From positions 62,001 to 126,000 of the forward strand of contig CALLMF010000002.1 of assembly GCA_938006335.1 (NCBI GenBank): DNA of 64,000 bases, read 5' to 3'. The stretch is from an uncultured Granulosicoccaceae bacterium (GTDB lineage Bacteria > Pseudomonadota > Gammaproteobacteria > Granulosicoccales > Granulosicoccaceae). Shown here piece by piece: positions 29,922 to 39,283 of this stretch (the first letter of the stretch is position 1; every line of letters begins with the position of its first letter). The notes below the pieces were generated by a model, which worked only from the letters and a program-made list of their open reading frames with translations, did not search any database and had not been told where the DNA came from. The translations under genes were made by a program, and so were the position numbers.

Positions 29922-32120
29922 ATGCACGCTGGCGAAGACAATCCGCTCGCAAGCGAGGAGACAGCCGCTTCGGTGGTCCAATCCGTCGTGCTGCATGTCG
30001 ACGACGACATGTCGAGCCTCATCATGGCGGAAGGCACGCTTGAGGATGCAGGCTTTGCGGTGGTGCACGCGTCCAACGGCAGGGAAGCGCTCGATCGCTA
30101 TCAGGAGCATCAACCTGACTTCGTGATCATGGATGCGGAGATGCCGGTCATGGACGGCTTCGAGGCCATTCGCCGTATTCGTCAGCTTCCGGGCGGCGAG
30201 CATGTGCCGATCCTGATGACCACCGGTCTTGACGACCTTGATTCGATCACGCGGGCGTACGACGAGGGCGCTACCGACTTCGTGACCAAACCCGTGAATT
30301 TCTTCATTCTGCCGCACCGGGTGCAGTACATGCTTCGCTCCAAGGTGACGGCGGACGAGCTGCGCGCCAGTCAGGAAAAGCTCGACAAGGCCCAACGCAT
30401 CGCCAAGATGGGCAACTGGGAGTGGGACATCGAGTCCGGGGCATTGAACTTCTCGCACGGGTTTCTTCTTGCCATTCCGGCAGCCGAGTCCGCTCCGCCC
30501 AGCACTTGGTCCGAGTGTCTGCACCTGCTCGCCGAACCGGAAAGATCGATGTTCGAGCAGGCGGCCTTGCGCGCAGTAAGAAAGCCCGATCGACTCAGCA
30601 TCGAGCTGAGCCCCAGCGGAGGGACGGCAGGCCAAAAACCGCGGACTATCGTGCTGGAGGGTGAGCCGCAGCTCGATGCAAACGGCAAATGCACCCATTT
30701 GATGGGAACGGTTCAGGATGTCACCGAGCACCGCGAGGCGCAGGCCCAGATTCATAATCTCGCCTACTTCGACATCACGACAGGTCTGCCGAATCGCGCC
30801 AGGCTACTGCAACTACTCGGCGCTGCGGTCCAACGCGCCGATCAGAACAACAGCAAGTTTGCCGTGCTGTTCGTGGATCTTGATCACTTCAAGCAGGTCA
30901 ACGACACGCTGGGTCATGACGCTGGCGATCTTCTGTTGCAGATGGTCTCCGAGCGAATCACCGATGTGTTGAGGAGCAGTGATCTGCTCACTCGTGGATC
31001 CGAAGAGAATACCGAGACACACACGATCGCCCGTCTGGGTGGCGACGAGTTTGTCGTACTGCTCGATGCCATTCGGCGTCCCGAGGACAGCGCGCGGGTT
31101 GCCCAGCGTCTCGCTGGGGTGATTCGCGAACCCTTTCACCTCGATGATAATGAAGTTTCCATCTCGTCCACCATCGGAATCAGCGTGTTCCCGGCGGATG
31201 GCACCGACAGTGCCACATTGTTGAAACACGCCGACGTGGCCATGTACCACGCCAAGGAACGAGGGCGCGATGGCTACCAGTTCTACTCTCGCGGTATTCA
31301 CGAGCGCGCGCTGCAGCGCTTCTCGCTGGAGAAGGATCTCAAGCGCGCCATCGGTCACGGTGAGCTTGATCTTGTCTTCCAACCGAAGGTGGAGATTGCA
31401 ACCGGTCGAATCAGTGGCTGCGAAGCCCTCGTGCGGTGGTTACACCCGGAGCGCGGACCGGTGAGTCCATGCGAATTCATACCATTGGCAGAAGATACGG
31501 GACTGATACTTCCGCTCGGTCAATGGGTACTGGCGCGCGCCTGCCGTCAGATGCAACAGTGGCATCAGCTTGGCGACATCGGCTTCGGTATCGCGGTCAA
31601 TTGCTCTGCTGTCCAGTTCACTCGTGGCGACATGGAAAAAGAACTGGACACGGCTCTGAAAGACTCGGGGCTTGCGCCGCATCTGCTTGAAGTCGAGCTT
31701 ACCGAAAGTCTGCTGATGCACGACATCAACGCCGGCATCGCAAGCCTTCAGCGCATGAAGGCTTTGGGCGTGAAGGTGTCGATCGATGATTTTGGAGCCG
31801 GATTTTCCTCGCTGAGTTATCTCAAGCGTTTGCCTGCAGACAAATTGAAGATCGACCAGTGTTTCGTCAAGGACCTCGATTCGGATGCGGGAGACAAGGC
31901 CATCGTCGTTGCTGTTACCAAGCTCAGTCATGATCTTGGACTCACCGTGGTCGCCGAAGGCGTGGAAACACGCGAGCAGTTCGGCGCGCTGCGTGAACTA
32001 GCCTGCGATGAAGCGCAGGGTTATCTGATCAGCAAGCCGCTTGCTGCAGACGCCTTAATTGCCTGGGTCAGAGAGCAAGGTCAGGACGATGACCCCCGGT
32101 GGTTGGCTGACGCGGCCTGA
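29922..32120 (+). CDS. Response regulator with GGDEF and EAL domains
   Basis: REC: HVDDDMSSL, FVIMDAEMPVMDGFEAI, TKP; ARLGGDEFVVLLD; CEALVRWLHPERG and VSIDDFGAGFSSLSYLKRLPADKLKIDQCFV. Confidence 0.95.
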   Translation: MHAGEDNPLASEETAASVVQSVVLHVDDDMSSLIMAEGTLEDAGFAVVHASNGREALDRYQEHQPDFVIMDAEMPVMDGFEAIRRIRQLPGGEHVPILMTTGLDDLDSITRAYDEGATDFVTKPVNFFILPHRVQYMLRSKVTADELRASQEKLDKAQRIAKMGNWEWDIESGALNFSHGFLLAIPAAESAPPSTWSECLHLLAEPERSMFEQAALRAVRKPDRLSIELSPSGGTAGQKPRTIVLEGEPQLDANGKCTHLMGTVQDVTEHREAQAQIHNLAYFDITTGLPNRARLLQLLGAAVQRADQNNSKFAVLFVDLDHFKQVNDTLGHDAGDLLLQMVSERITDVLRSSDLLTRGSEENTETHTIARLGGDEFVVLLDAIRRPEDSARVAQRLAGVIREPFHLDDNEVSISSTIGISVFPADGTDSATLLKHADVAMYHAKERGRDGYQFYSRGIHERALQRFSLEKDLKRAIGHGELDLVFQPKVEIATGRISGCEALVRWLHPERGPVSPCEFIPLAEDTGLILPLGQWVLARACRQMQQWHQLGDIGFGIAVNCSAVQFTRGDMEKELDTALKDSGLAPHLLEVELTESLLMHDINAGIASLQRMKALGVKVSIDDFGAGFSSLSYLKRLPADKLKIDQCFVKDLDSDAGDKAIVVAVTKLSHDLGLTVVAEGVETREQFGALRELACDEAQGYLISKPLAADALIAWVREQGQDDDPRWLADAA

Positions 32121-32175
32121 GCACGTTGGAGCGCGGCACCGGTGTGCTCGTTGAGTGGTGGGTTATCCTTGGCCG

Positions 32176-32616
32176 ATGACCGACACGAATCCGCCGTCGC
32201 CTGGCATCACCCTCGAGCAATTTCGACAAATCAGTGACGAACGTCTGCCGTTTGCCACATCGATGGGCATTGTGGCGGAGTGCATCGCGGCGGAGCAGGT
32301 ACTGATGCGTGCCGTCTACGACAGCAGCTTCCTCCGTCCCGGAGGGACCATCGCCGGACCCATCATGATGGGACTTGCTGACGCCGCCTTGTACGCCCTG
32401 GTGTTGTCCCGGGTGGGGCCGGTCGAGCTTGCGGTAACCACGCAACTGTCCATCAATTTTCTGCGTAAACCCGCTCCGGGCGACATGCTTGCCGAGGCAC
32501 GTGCCTTGAAAGTGGGTCGCCGGCTGGTGGTGGGCGAGGTCGCCTTGTGGAGCGCTTCGGGCCATCGTGAAGAACTCGTGGCTCACGCGACGGGCACGTA
32601 CTCGATTCCACCCTGA
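32176..32616 (+). CDS. PaaI-type hotdog thioesterase
   Basis: GGTIAGPIMMGLADAALYALVLSRVG...AVTTQLSINFLRKPAPGDMLAEARALKVGRRLVVGEV. Confidence 0.85.
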   Translation: MTDTNPPSPGITLEQFRQISDERLPFATSMGIVAECIAAEQVLMRAVYDSSFLRPGGTIAGPIMMGLADAALYALVLSRVGPVELAVTTQLSINFLRKPAPGDMLAEARALKVGRRLVVGEVALWSASGHREELVAHATGTYSIPP

Positions 32617-32655
32617 AGGTGTCATGATTATCGGCGAGCCAATTGGAGCCCTGTC

Positions 32656-33342
32656 ATGACCGACTCACCGCTAACGGACGTCGAAGCGTGTGTATTCGAT
32701 GCCTACGGTACGCTGCTGGACGTGCACTCTGCTGTGGCGCGCCATGCTGATGATGTCGGTCCACGGTATGCCGAGTTGTCGGCAGAGTGGCGGCGCAGGC
32801 AGTTGGAGTACACCTGGCTGCGTAGTCTCATGCTGGCCTTCACGGACTTCGAGAGCGTTACGCGCGAGGCGCTCGACGTATCACTCAAGGTGTTTGATCT
32901 TGATACGGCATTGATCGCTCCACTGATGCAGTCCTACCGATCCCTGGACGCATTCGCCGACGTGCCAGGCACGCTTGCCGTGCTGGGTCAGGCAGGATTT
33001 TCACGTTCCATTCTCAGCAACGGTACTGAAGACATGCTGGCAGAGGGCGTACGAGCGGCCGGTATCGAGCAACATCTTGACAATATCTATTCAGTGGATG
33101 CGGTAAGAATATACAAGCCTGACCCGGCCGTGTATCAGCTGTGCGTGGACCGACTCGGTGTGTCCGCACAACGCGTGTTGTTCATGTCTTCGAATGCCTG
33201 GGATGCAGCGGGTGCCGCACACTTCGGTTTTCAGGTGGTCTGGATCAACCGTTACGGTCAGCCCGCCGAGACGCTTCCCGGCAAGCCTGTCCGTACTATT
33301 ACCTCTCTCGACGCCCTGCCTGGCATTGTTGGCATCTGCTGA
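32656..33342 (+). CDS. Haloacid dehalogenase type II (HAD superfamily)
   Basis: ACVFDAYGTLLDVHSAV, SILSNGTEDML, KPDPAVYQLCVDRLGV, FMSSNAWDAAGAAHFGFQVVWINRYGQP. Confidence 0.9.
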   Translation: MTDSPLTDVEACVFDAYGTLLDVHSAVARHADDVGPRYAELSAEWRRRQLEYTWLRSLMLAFTDFESVTREALDVSLKVFDLDTALIAPLMQSYRSLDAFADVPGTLAVLGQAGFSRSILSNGTEDMLAEGVRAAGIEQHLDNIYSVDAVRIYKPDPAVYQLCVDRLGVSAQRVLFMSSNAWDAAGAAHFGFQVVWINRYGQPAETLPGKPVRTITSLDALPGIVGIC

Positions 33343-33414
33343 TGCCGCACGGAAGTACCGCGAACATCGCCCAGTCCACTAGACTGAGCACACGCCTGAA
33401 TACTTGCACCTCCC

Positions 33415-34317
33415 GTGACCGTTCACGTTTTCGGCTCGATCAACCTCGACAGGATCTACCGCGTTCCGCATCTCGCGCGTCCCGGTGAAACCCTCGCCAG
33501 CCGCACGCTGACGACCGTATTGGGCGGCAAAGGCGCGAACCAGAGCCTCGCCCTGGCCCGCGCCGGTGCCGAGGTCGCGCATCTGGGACGACTCGGGCGT
33601 GACGATGGAGCCTGGTTGAACCCGCTCGAGGAGGGTGGGGTGAGTATCACCGGCGTCGAGCTGGTGGATGACGTGAGCGGTCACGCCATCATTCAAGTGG
33701 ACGACGCGGGCGAGAACTCGATTGTGCTCCACGGCGGTGCCAATCGCGGATTTGATCGGGCGGCGCTCGATCGCTTGTTCGCGTCCATGCAAGCCGGGGA
33801 CTGGCTGCTCATGCAGAACGAATGCGATGGTCTGACTGATGCCTTCGCCATCGTTGCAGAGCGCGATGTACGCCTCGCATTCAATCCAGCCCCCATGGAC
33901 GAGGCCGTGCGTTCTCTGCCGTTGGATGCGCTGGATCTTCTGGTGGTCAACCAGACCGAGGCGGCCATGTTGCTCGGGCTTGACATCAACGCGTCCGTGG
34001 ACACCTTGAAAGAGCAGCTCAGCAAGAGTTTGCGTGGTGTCACGCGGGTCCTCACTCTCGGTGCGCAAGGCGCATGCTTGCTTCCGGCAGACAGTGACAC
34101 GATGATCGAGCAGGCTGCCCCTGCGGTCCAGGTCGTGGACACCACTGGGGCAGGTGACACCTTTGTCGGCTATCTCCTCGCCGCGCTGGTTGCGGGTCTG
34201 TCGCCGGTGGCTGCCCTGGAGCGTGCAGTGACGGCGGGGGCGCTCGCTGTGACCCGCGCAGGCGCTACCCCTTCGATTCCTGACGCGGCGGCGGTTGACG
34301 CCGTGATGCTGGGCTAG
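33415..34317 (+). CDS. Ribokinase (PfkB family)
   Basis: VFGSINLDRIYRVPHLARPGETL, GGKGANQSLALARAG, VVDTTGAGDTFVGYLLAALVAG. GTG start. Confidence 0.92.
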   Translation: MTVHVFGSINLDRIYRVPHLARPGETLASRTLTTVLGGKGANQSLALARAGAEVAHLGRLGRDDGAWLNPLEEGGVSITGVELVDDVSGHAIIQVDDAGENSIVLHGGANRGFDRAALDRLFASMQAGDWLLMQNECDGLTDAFAIVAERDVRLAFNPAPMDEAVRSLPLDALDLLVVNQTEAAMLLGLDINASVDTLKEQLSKSLRGVTRVLTLGAQGACLLPADSDTMIEQAAPAVQVVDTTGAGDTFVGYLLAALVAGLSPVAALERAVTAGALAVTRAGATPSIPDAAAVDAVMLG

Positions 34318-34320
34318 CTG

Positions 34321-35325
34321 ATGAAACCGATAATTCTCGACACCGATCCGGGCGTTGATGATGCGATGGCCATTGCATACGCGCTTGCCCATCCGAAACT
34401 GGAGCTCTTGGCGCTGACCACCGTCTTCGGTAATACCAACGTCGATGCCACTACCAGGAACGCCAGCTGGCTGCTCGATCGGTTTGGTGCACGCAGGGTC
34501 GATGTCGCTCGTGGTGCGGCGACGCCCCTTGTGCAAGCGCCCTTGCCGCATTCGGAGTTCGTCCATGGCGCTGATGGAATAGGCGGGTGCTACCCCGTGG
34601 AACCTTACGCGCTGGACTCCACCGCCCGACACGCAAGCCTCCACCGCTTGGCTGCCGCGGAGTACATCGTCGAGGCGGCGCGGGCACGTCCCGGCGAAAT
34701 CACACTCATTGCTGTAGGTCCCATGACCAATGTTGCGGCCGCGTTGGCGCTGGAGCCGGAGCTGCCATCCTTGCTCGAGTCCCTGGTCGTGATGGGGGGC
34801 GCTCTGGACGAGCCGGGCAATGTCACACCAGCAGCCGAGGCCAACTTTTTCAATGACCCGCACGCCGCCGATCTGCTGATGGGGGTCGAGTGGCCGATGA
34901 CCGTGGTTGGCCTCGATGTCACCCACAAGATCATGATCGCAGACAGCGATCTGGACCGGGTGGGTGCTCAGGGTGGTGAAACCGGCCGGTTGATACGCGA
35001 TACCAGTCGCTTCTATGTCGATTTCTACAGTACGAAAGGTGCTGCGCGCGGCGAGGACCGGGAGCCTGCTTGTGCAATGCACGATGCTGCAGCGGTCGCG
35101 TACGTCGTCATGCCTGACGCCTTCGAAACCGTCAGCGGGCCTGCGCGCGCGGTGCCTGATGGCATGGCCGCGGGGCAGTTGCTGGTTGATCGTGCGGGGT
35201 ACACCTATGCGACAGATCATTGGCAAGACCGGCCGAGCACAGCTGTGTGCATGGCCGTCGATGCGGAACGAGTCAGAGACGATTTTCTGTCCCGCCTCAC
35301 CGTCGCTGGAGGAGCACAAGCATGA
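34321..35325 (+). CDS. Nucleoside hydrolase (inosine-uridine preferring-like)
   Basis: MKPIILDTDPGVDDAMAIAYAL; VVMGGALDEPGNVTPAAEANFFNDPHAADLLM. Confidence 0.93.
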   Translation: MKPIILDTDPGVDDAMAIAYALAHPKLELLALTTVFGNTNVDATTRNASWLLDRFGARRVDVARGAATPLVQAPLPHSEFVHGADGIGGCYPVEPYALDSTARHASLHRLAAAEYIVEAARARPGEITLIAVGPMTNVAAALALEPELPSLLESLVVMGGALDEPGNVTPAAEANFFNDPHAADLLMGVEWPMTVVGLDVTHKIMIADSDLDRVGAQGGETGRLIRDTSRFYVDFYSTKGAARGEDREPACAMHDAAAVAYVVMPDAFETVSGPARAVPDGMAAGQLLVDRAGYTYATDHWQDRPSTAVCMAVDAERVRDDFLSRLTVAGGAQA

Positions 35326-36740
35326 ATCGAACAAGACGTCAGCTCGCCGTCGTTGCCGCTGTGTTTGCTGCCTCGATGACAAGTGGCTGCGATTGGGTGG
35401 ATTCCGCTGGCAATGGTGGTGGTTCCACCGGTTCGGTGATCACGATCAATGGGCAGCCCCTCGGGTCTGCGGTGTCCTTGCAGGAGAAGTCGTTTTCGCG
35501 CGTGCTCGTCACCCGGCTGAGCGGTGACGATGCAACGGTTTACGAGTTCGATAACACCCCGCTTGCCGAGGGCGCACTCGACACCTGCCTGTCGTTGAAC
35601 GGCTTTGATGCCGAGCACGCCGTCGGCTCTCTTGGCGATGCCTGCAGCGGCGCCGAAACCGATTGCCGCTTCATTGCACAGGATGACCCCAGCAACAGCA
35701 ACGAGCTTGCCTTCAGTCTGGACGTGCCCGAGTTGCGCGCTCCGGTAGGGCGGCGACATTCCTTGCGGGTTGGGCAGTACGTCACCGACGAGTTTGCCCA
35801 GACCACATTCGTGGAGGATTTCAGTACCGAGATTGATTTTTGTCTCATCTCGATCAACGAAGCACCCGAAGCCATCGCCGACACTTATGTACTGGTCGAG
35901 GGCGGTGTGCTCGATCTTGATGCCGCTGTCGGTGTGCTCGCCAACGATATCGATGATGACGATGTGCGCAACGAGTCACTGCGTGTGACCGCCACCGTCG
36001 AAGAGCCAACTTTCGATAACCGGTTTGAACTGCGCGAAGACGGGGGCTTTACCTACAGCTTTGCTCCCTCCGGCATTCGCGAGGATGTGATCGACCGATT
36101 TACCTATCGCGTGAGCGACGGCTCGCAGACCAGCGACGGGATGGCCACCATTCGCATCGTCGCGTCCAACCAGGCGCCGGTCGTGCTCGATATGCCTGAC
36201 CCTTACTTCGCCATGGTGGGCGAATTCTTCGAAGAAGACCTCTCGGTGTTGTTCGAGGATCCGGAAGGCCTCGATATGGCGTTCAGCTTCATTGAAGACC
36301 TGCCGGCGGACGGCGATCTGGAGCTATCGTCCGATGGTGTTCTCTCGGGAACTCCGGACAATGATGACGAGGGCGAATTCGGGCTGACGCTTGTGGCGGA
36401 TGACGGTGAGAACACCACGGAAACGATGATCACGTTGATTATCGAGGCGCCCGAGAATTCCGCACCTGAGTTCGTGCAGGGTACGGTGTTCAGCCAGACT
36501 GTCGATTTTGGCGACCGCATCGAAGACGTCGAGCCCGAATTCGAGGATCCGGACAACGATACGCTGACCTATCGCAATGCGGGAGCGAATCTGCCGCGCG
36601 GTCTGAGCGTCAACAGCAGCACCGGCGTGCTCAGTGGTCGCCCACGGTTGCGGGGACTGTTCACGGGTCTGGTTATCGAGGCGCAAGACTCCGCGGGCAA
36701 CACTGCCGAGTCCGACAGTTTCTTCATTCGGGTGCTGTAA
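35322..36740 (+). CDS. Lipoprotein with cadherin-like / putative Ig domains
   Basis: Lipobox VFAASMTSGC; LANDIDDDDVRNESLRVTATVEEP and repeated dystroglycan-type cadherin-like segments (LEDPEGLDMAFSF...GVLSGTPDNDDEGEFGLTLVADDG; FEDPDNDTLTYRNAGANLPRGLSVNSSTGVLSGRP). Confidence 0.8.
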   Translation: MNRTRRQLAVVAAVFAASMTSGCDWVDSAGNGGGSTGSVITINGQPLGSAVSLQEKSFSRVLVTRLSGDDATVYEFDNTPLAEGALDTCLSLNGFDAEHAVGSLGDACSGAETDCRFIAQDDPSNSNELAFSLDVPELRAPVGRRHSLRVGQYVTDEFAQTTFVEDFSTEIDFCLISINEAPEAIADTYVLVEGGVLDLDAAVGVLANDIDDDDVRNESLRVTATVEEPTFDNRFELREDGGFTYSFAPSGIREDVIDRFTYRVSDGSQTSDGMATIRIVASNQAPVVLDMPDPYFAMVGEFFEEDLSVLFEDPEGLDMAFSFIEDLPADGDLELSSDGVLSGTPDNDDEGEFGLTLVADDGENTTETMITLIIEAPENSAPEFVQGTVFSQTVDFGDRIEDVEPEFEDPDNDTLTYRNAGANLPRGLSVNSSTGVLSGRPRLRGLFTGLVIEAQDSAGNTAESDSFFIRVL

Positions 36741-36809
36741 GCCATTGCCTGCGAGCTTGCGCTGCATGGCGGCTTCGTAGACGATGCTGCCAAAGCCCCT
36801 GGAACCCTC

Positions 36810-37544
36810 ATGATTGGCGACGTCCCAAGACCTTATTTGTTCGTCAAGCACTCCGAAGGGTGGAACGTCGACCGGTGCACTCGCTGGATGGATGCCGCCG
36901 GTCTACCGGTCGAGTTCTGCTATCCCACCTCCGGTCAGCGCTTTCCGGATCCCGAAGACTACGCGGGGGTTGTTGTCTTCGGTGGGCGTTGGTTCGTCGG
37001 CGATGCGCCCGCGGAAACCTGGATTGTCGAGGAACAACGGTTCATAGAGGCCTGCCTCGAGGCCGGCACGCCTTACTTTGGAATCTGTCTCGGTGCACAG
37101 ATGCTGGCTCACGTGCTCGGCGCACGTGTGTGCTGTCATCCAGAGGGGCTGCGTGAAGTCGGTTTTCATGAAGTGCTGCCTAGTGCTGATGCGCCGGAAT
37201 TCATGCGCGCTCCCTTGCACGTCATGCAATGGCATCGGGAGGGGTTTGAGCTGCCCGACGGAGCCACACAACTTGCCACGGCGCCAGGCGGTAGCGATAC
37301 CGCATTCCCCAATCAGGCCTTCGGCCTGAACGATCAGGTGGTTGGCGTGCAGTTTCACCCGGAGGTCAATCCGGACGTACTGAAGATCTGGCACCAACGT
37401 AATCGCGAGCGCAATCCCGAGGACCTCACTGACGCCGAGCGCAGTCTCCAGGCGAGTGATGCCGTTCGATTCGATGCCGAGATCACGGCATGGCTTGATC
37501 ACTTTCTATCTGGCTGGACGGCGCGCGCGATCCAAGCCACCTGA
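36810..37544 (+). CDS. Class I glutamine amidotransferase-like protein
   Basis: PYFGICLGAQMLAHVLGA (nucleophile Cys), VGVQFHPEVN. Confidence 0.88.
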   Translation: MIGDVPRPYLFVKHSEGWNVDRCTRWMDAAGLPVEFCYPTSGQRFPDPEDYAGVVVFGGRWFVGDAPAETWIVEEQRFIEACLEAGTPYFGICLGAQMLAHVLGARVCCHPEGLREVGFHEVLPSADAPEFMRAPLHVMQWHREGFELPDGATQLATAPGGSDTAFPNQAFGLNDQVVGVQFHPEVNPDVLKIWHQRNRERNPEDLTDAERSLQASDAVRFDAEITAWLDHFLSGWTARAIQAT

Positions 37545-37586
37545 ATCAACAATTCCTGCCACTCGACCCACCTTCTGCAGCTGCAC

Positions 37587-39248
37587 ATGCTCCACTCCAG
37601 CACCCGATCCCTGTTCGTTGTCATCTCCATTGGTGTGGTGCTGGCAATCGTGGTCATGGCCCTTGCCTGGCCGCCCGTACTGTGGGCGTTTCTGGTGGTC
37701 GGCCCGCTGATCGGGATTGGTGCGCTCGACATGACGCAAACCCGCCATTCCCTACGGCGCAACTTTCCGCTTGTTGGCCGTGCGCGTTGGCTGATGGAAG
37801 GCGTGCGGCCGTTTATTCGTCAGTACTTCATGGAGTCTGAAACCGATGGGGCACCGGTGCCCCGCGTGTTTCGTTCGGTGGTGTATCAGCGTGCCAAGGG
37901 CCACGACGACACGGTGCCGTTTGGTACCAAGTTCGATACCTATCGGGATGGCTATGAGTGGATTGCTCATGCGGTTGCCGCGCTCGACATTCATGGCAAG
38001 GAGATGCACCCGAGAGTGCGTGTGGGCGGCACTGCGTGTACGCAGCCCTACGATGCCAGCGTGCTCAATGTCAGTGCCATGAGTTTCGGGTCGCTGTCGC
38101 CCAATGCCGTGCGTGCGCTCAACTCCGGCGCCAGCAACGGGGGATTTGCCCACAACACGGGTGAAGGCGGGATTTCCCGCTATCACCTGCAGCCCGGCGG
38201 CGACCTGATCTGGCAGATCGGCACCGGCTACTTCGGTTGCCGCGATGATAATGGCAATTTCAATCCAGACGCTTTCCGCGAGAATGCATGTCGCGATTCG
38301 GTGCGGATGATCGAGATCAAGATCTCTCAAGGGGCAAAGCCCGGGCACGGCGGCCTGTTGCCCGCGATCAAGAATACCCCTGAGATTGCCGAGGCTCGCG
38401 GAGTGACGCCAGGCACCCTCGTGGCCTCGCCTCCTGGACACACGGCGTTCTCGTCGCCACGTGGTCTGCTCGAGTTCGTACAAACGCTACGAGAGTTGTC
38501 CGGGGGCAAGCCTGTCGGCTTCAAGTTGTGTGTGGGCCGTGAAAGTGATGTTGTTGCCATCTGCAAGGCCATGGTCGAGACGGGCATCAAGCCTGACTTC
38601 ATCACTGTTGACGGCGGTGAGGGAGGCACGGGTGCCGCGCCACTGGAATTCACCAATTCGGTCGGTATGCCGCTGCGTGATGGTCTAGCCTTCGTGTGCG
38701 ACTGCCTGTCCGGTTTTGATGTGAAGCACGACATCACGGTGATTGCGGTGGGCAAGATATTCACCGCGTTTCACATGGCGAAGAATCTCGCGATTGGTGC
38801 CGATCTGTGTTATAGCGCGCGTGGATTCATGATGTCACTCGGTTGCGTGCAGTCGCTGGTCTGCAACACCAACCATTGCCCCACAGGCGTGGCAACTCAG
38901 GACCCCAAGCTTGCCGCAGGCCTGGTAGTCACCGACAAGTCAGAACGCGTTACCCGATATCATGGCGAGAGCATCGAAAGGCTGTGCGAACTCGTTGCTG
39001 CCGCCGGACTCACCTCACCCAGCGAGCTCAATCGTACGCATATCTACCGCCGAGTCAGTCAGACGGAAGTGAAGCGCTATGACCAGCTGATGCCGTATGT
39101 GGAGGTCGGCTCGTTGTTGCGGCAGCCGGTGCCGGAGCGCTTCGAGCATTCAATCGCTGAAGCTCAGGTGGACAGCTTTCAACCGATGGCGTGCATGGCG
39201 CGTCACGCCGAAGGTATCGCCGAGCTCGATACACCCGCCAGCGCTTAA
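37587..39248 (+). CDS. Membrane-anchored FMN-binding glutamate synthase-domain protein (GltB-like)
   Basis: Two N-terminal TM segments, then MSFGSLSPNAVRALNSGASNGGFAHNTGEGGIS, GAKPGHGGLLPAIKNTPEIAEARGVTPGT, ITVDGGEGGTGAAPLEF, LGCVQSLVCNTNHCPTGVATQDP. Confidence 0.93.
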   Translation: MLHSSTRSLFVVISIGVVLAIVVMALAWPPVLWAFLVVGPLIGIGALDMTQTRHSLRRNFPLVGRARWLMEGVRPFIRQYFMESETDGAPVPRVFRSVVYQRAKGHDDTVPFGTKFDTYRDGYEWIAHAVAALDIHGKEMHPRVRVGGTACTQPYDASVLNVSAMSFGSLSPNAVRALNSGASNGGFAHNTGEGGISRYHLQPGGDLIWQIGTGYFGCRDDNGNFNPDAFRENACRDSVRMIEIKISQGAKPGHGGLLPAIKNTPEIAEARGVTPGTLVASPPGHTAFSSPRGLLEFVQTLRELSGGKPVGFKLCVGRESDVVAICKAMVETGIKPDFITVDGGEGGTGAAPLEFTNSVGMPLRDGLAFVCDCLSGFDVKHDITVIAVGKIFTAFHMAKNLAIGADLCYSARGFMMSLGCVQSLVCNTNHCPTGVATQDPKLAAGLVVTDKSERVTRYHGESIERLCELVAAAGLTSPSELNRTHIYRRVSQTEVKRYDQLMPYVEVGSLLRQPVPERFEHSIAEAQVDSFQPMACMARHAEGIAELDTPASA

Positions 39249-39283
39249 GTCATCGGTTTTCCACTACGACAGGGGCGACAGGC

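Noticed and set aside
33379-35382. 667-aa minus-strand ORF over ribokinase and nucleoside hydrolase
   Set aside because: Antisense to well-supported genes in high-GC DNA; His/Arg/Gln-rich composition typical of shadow frames.
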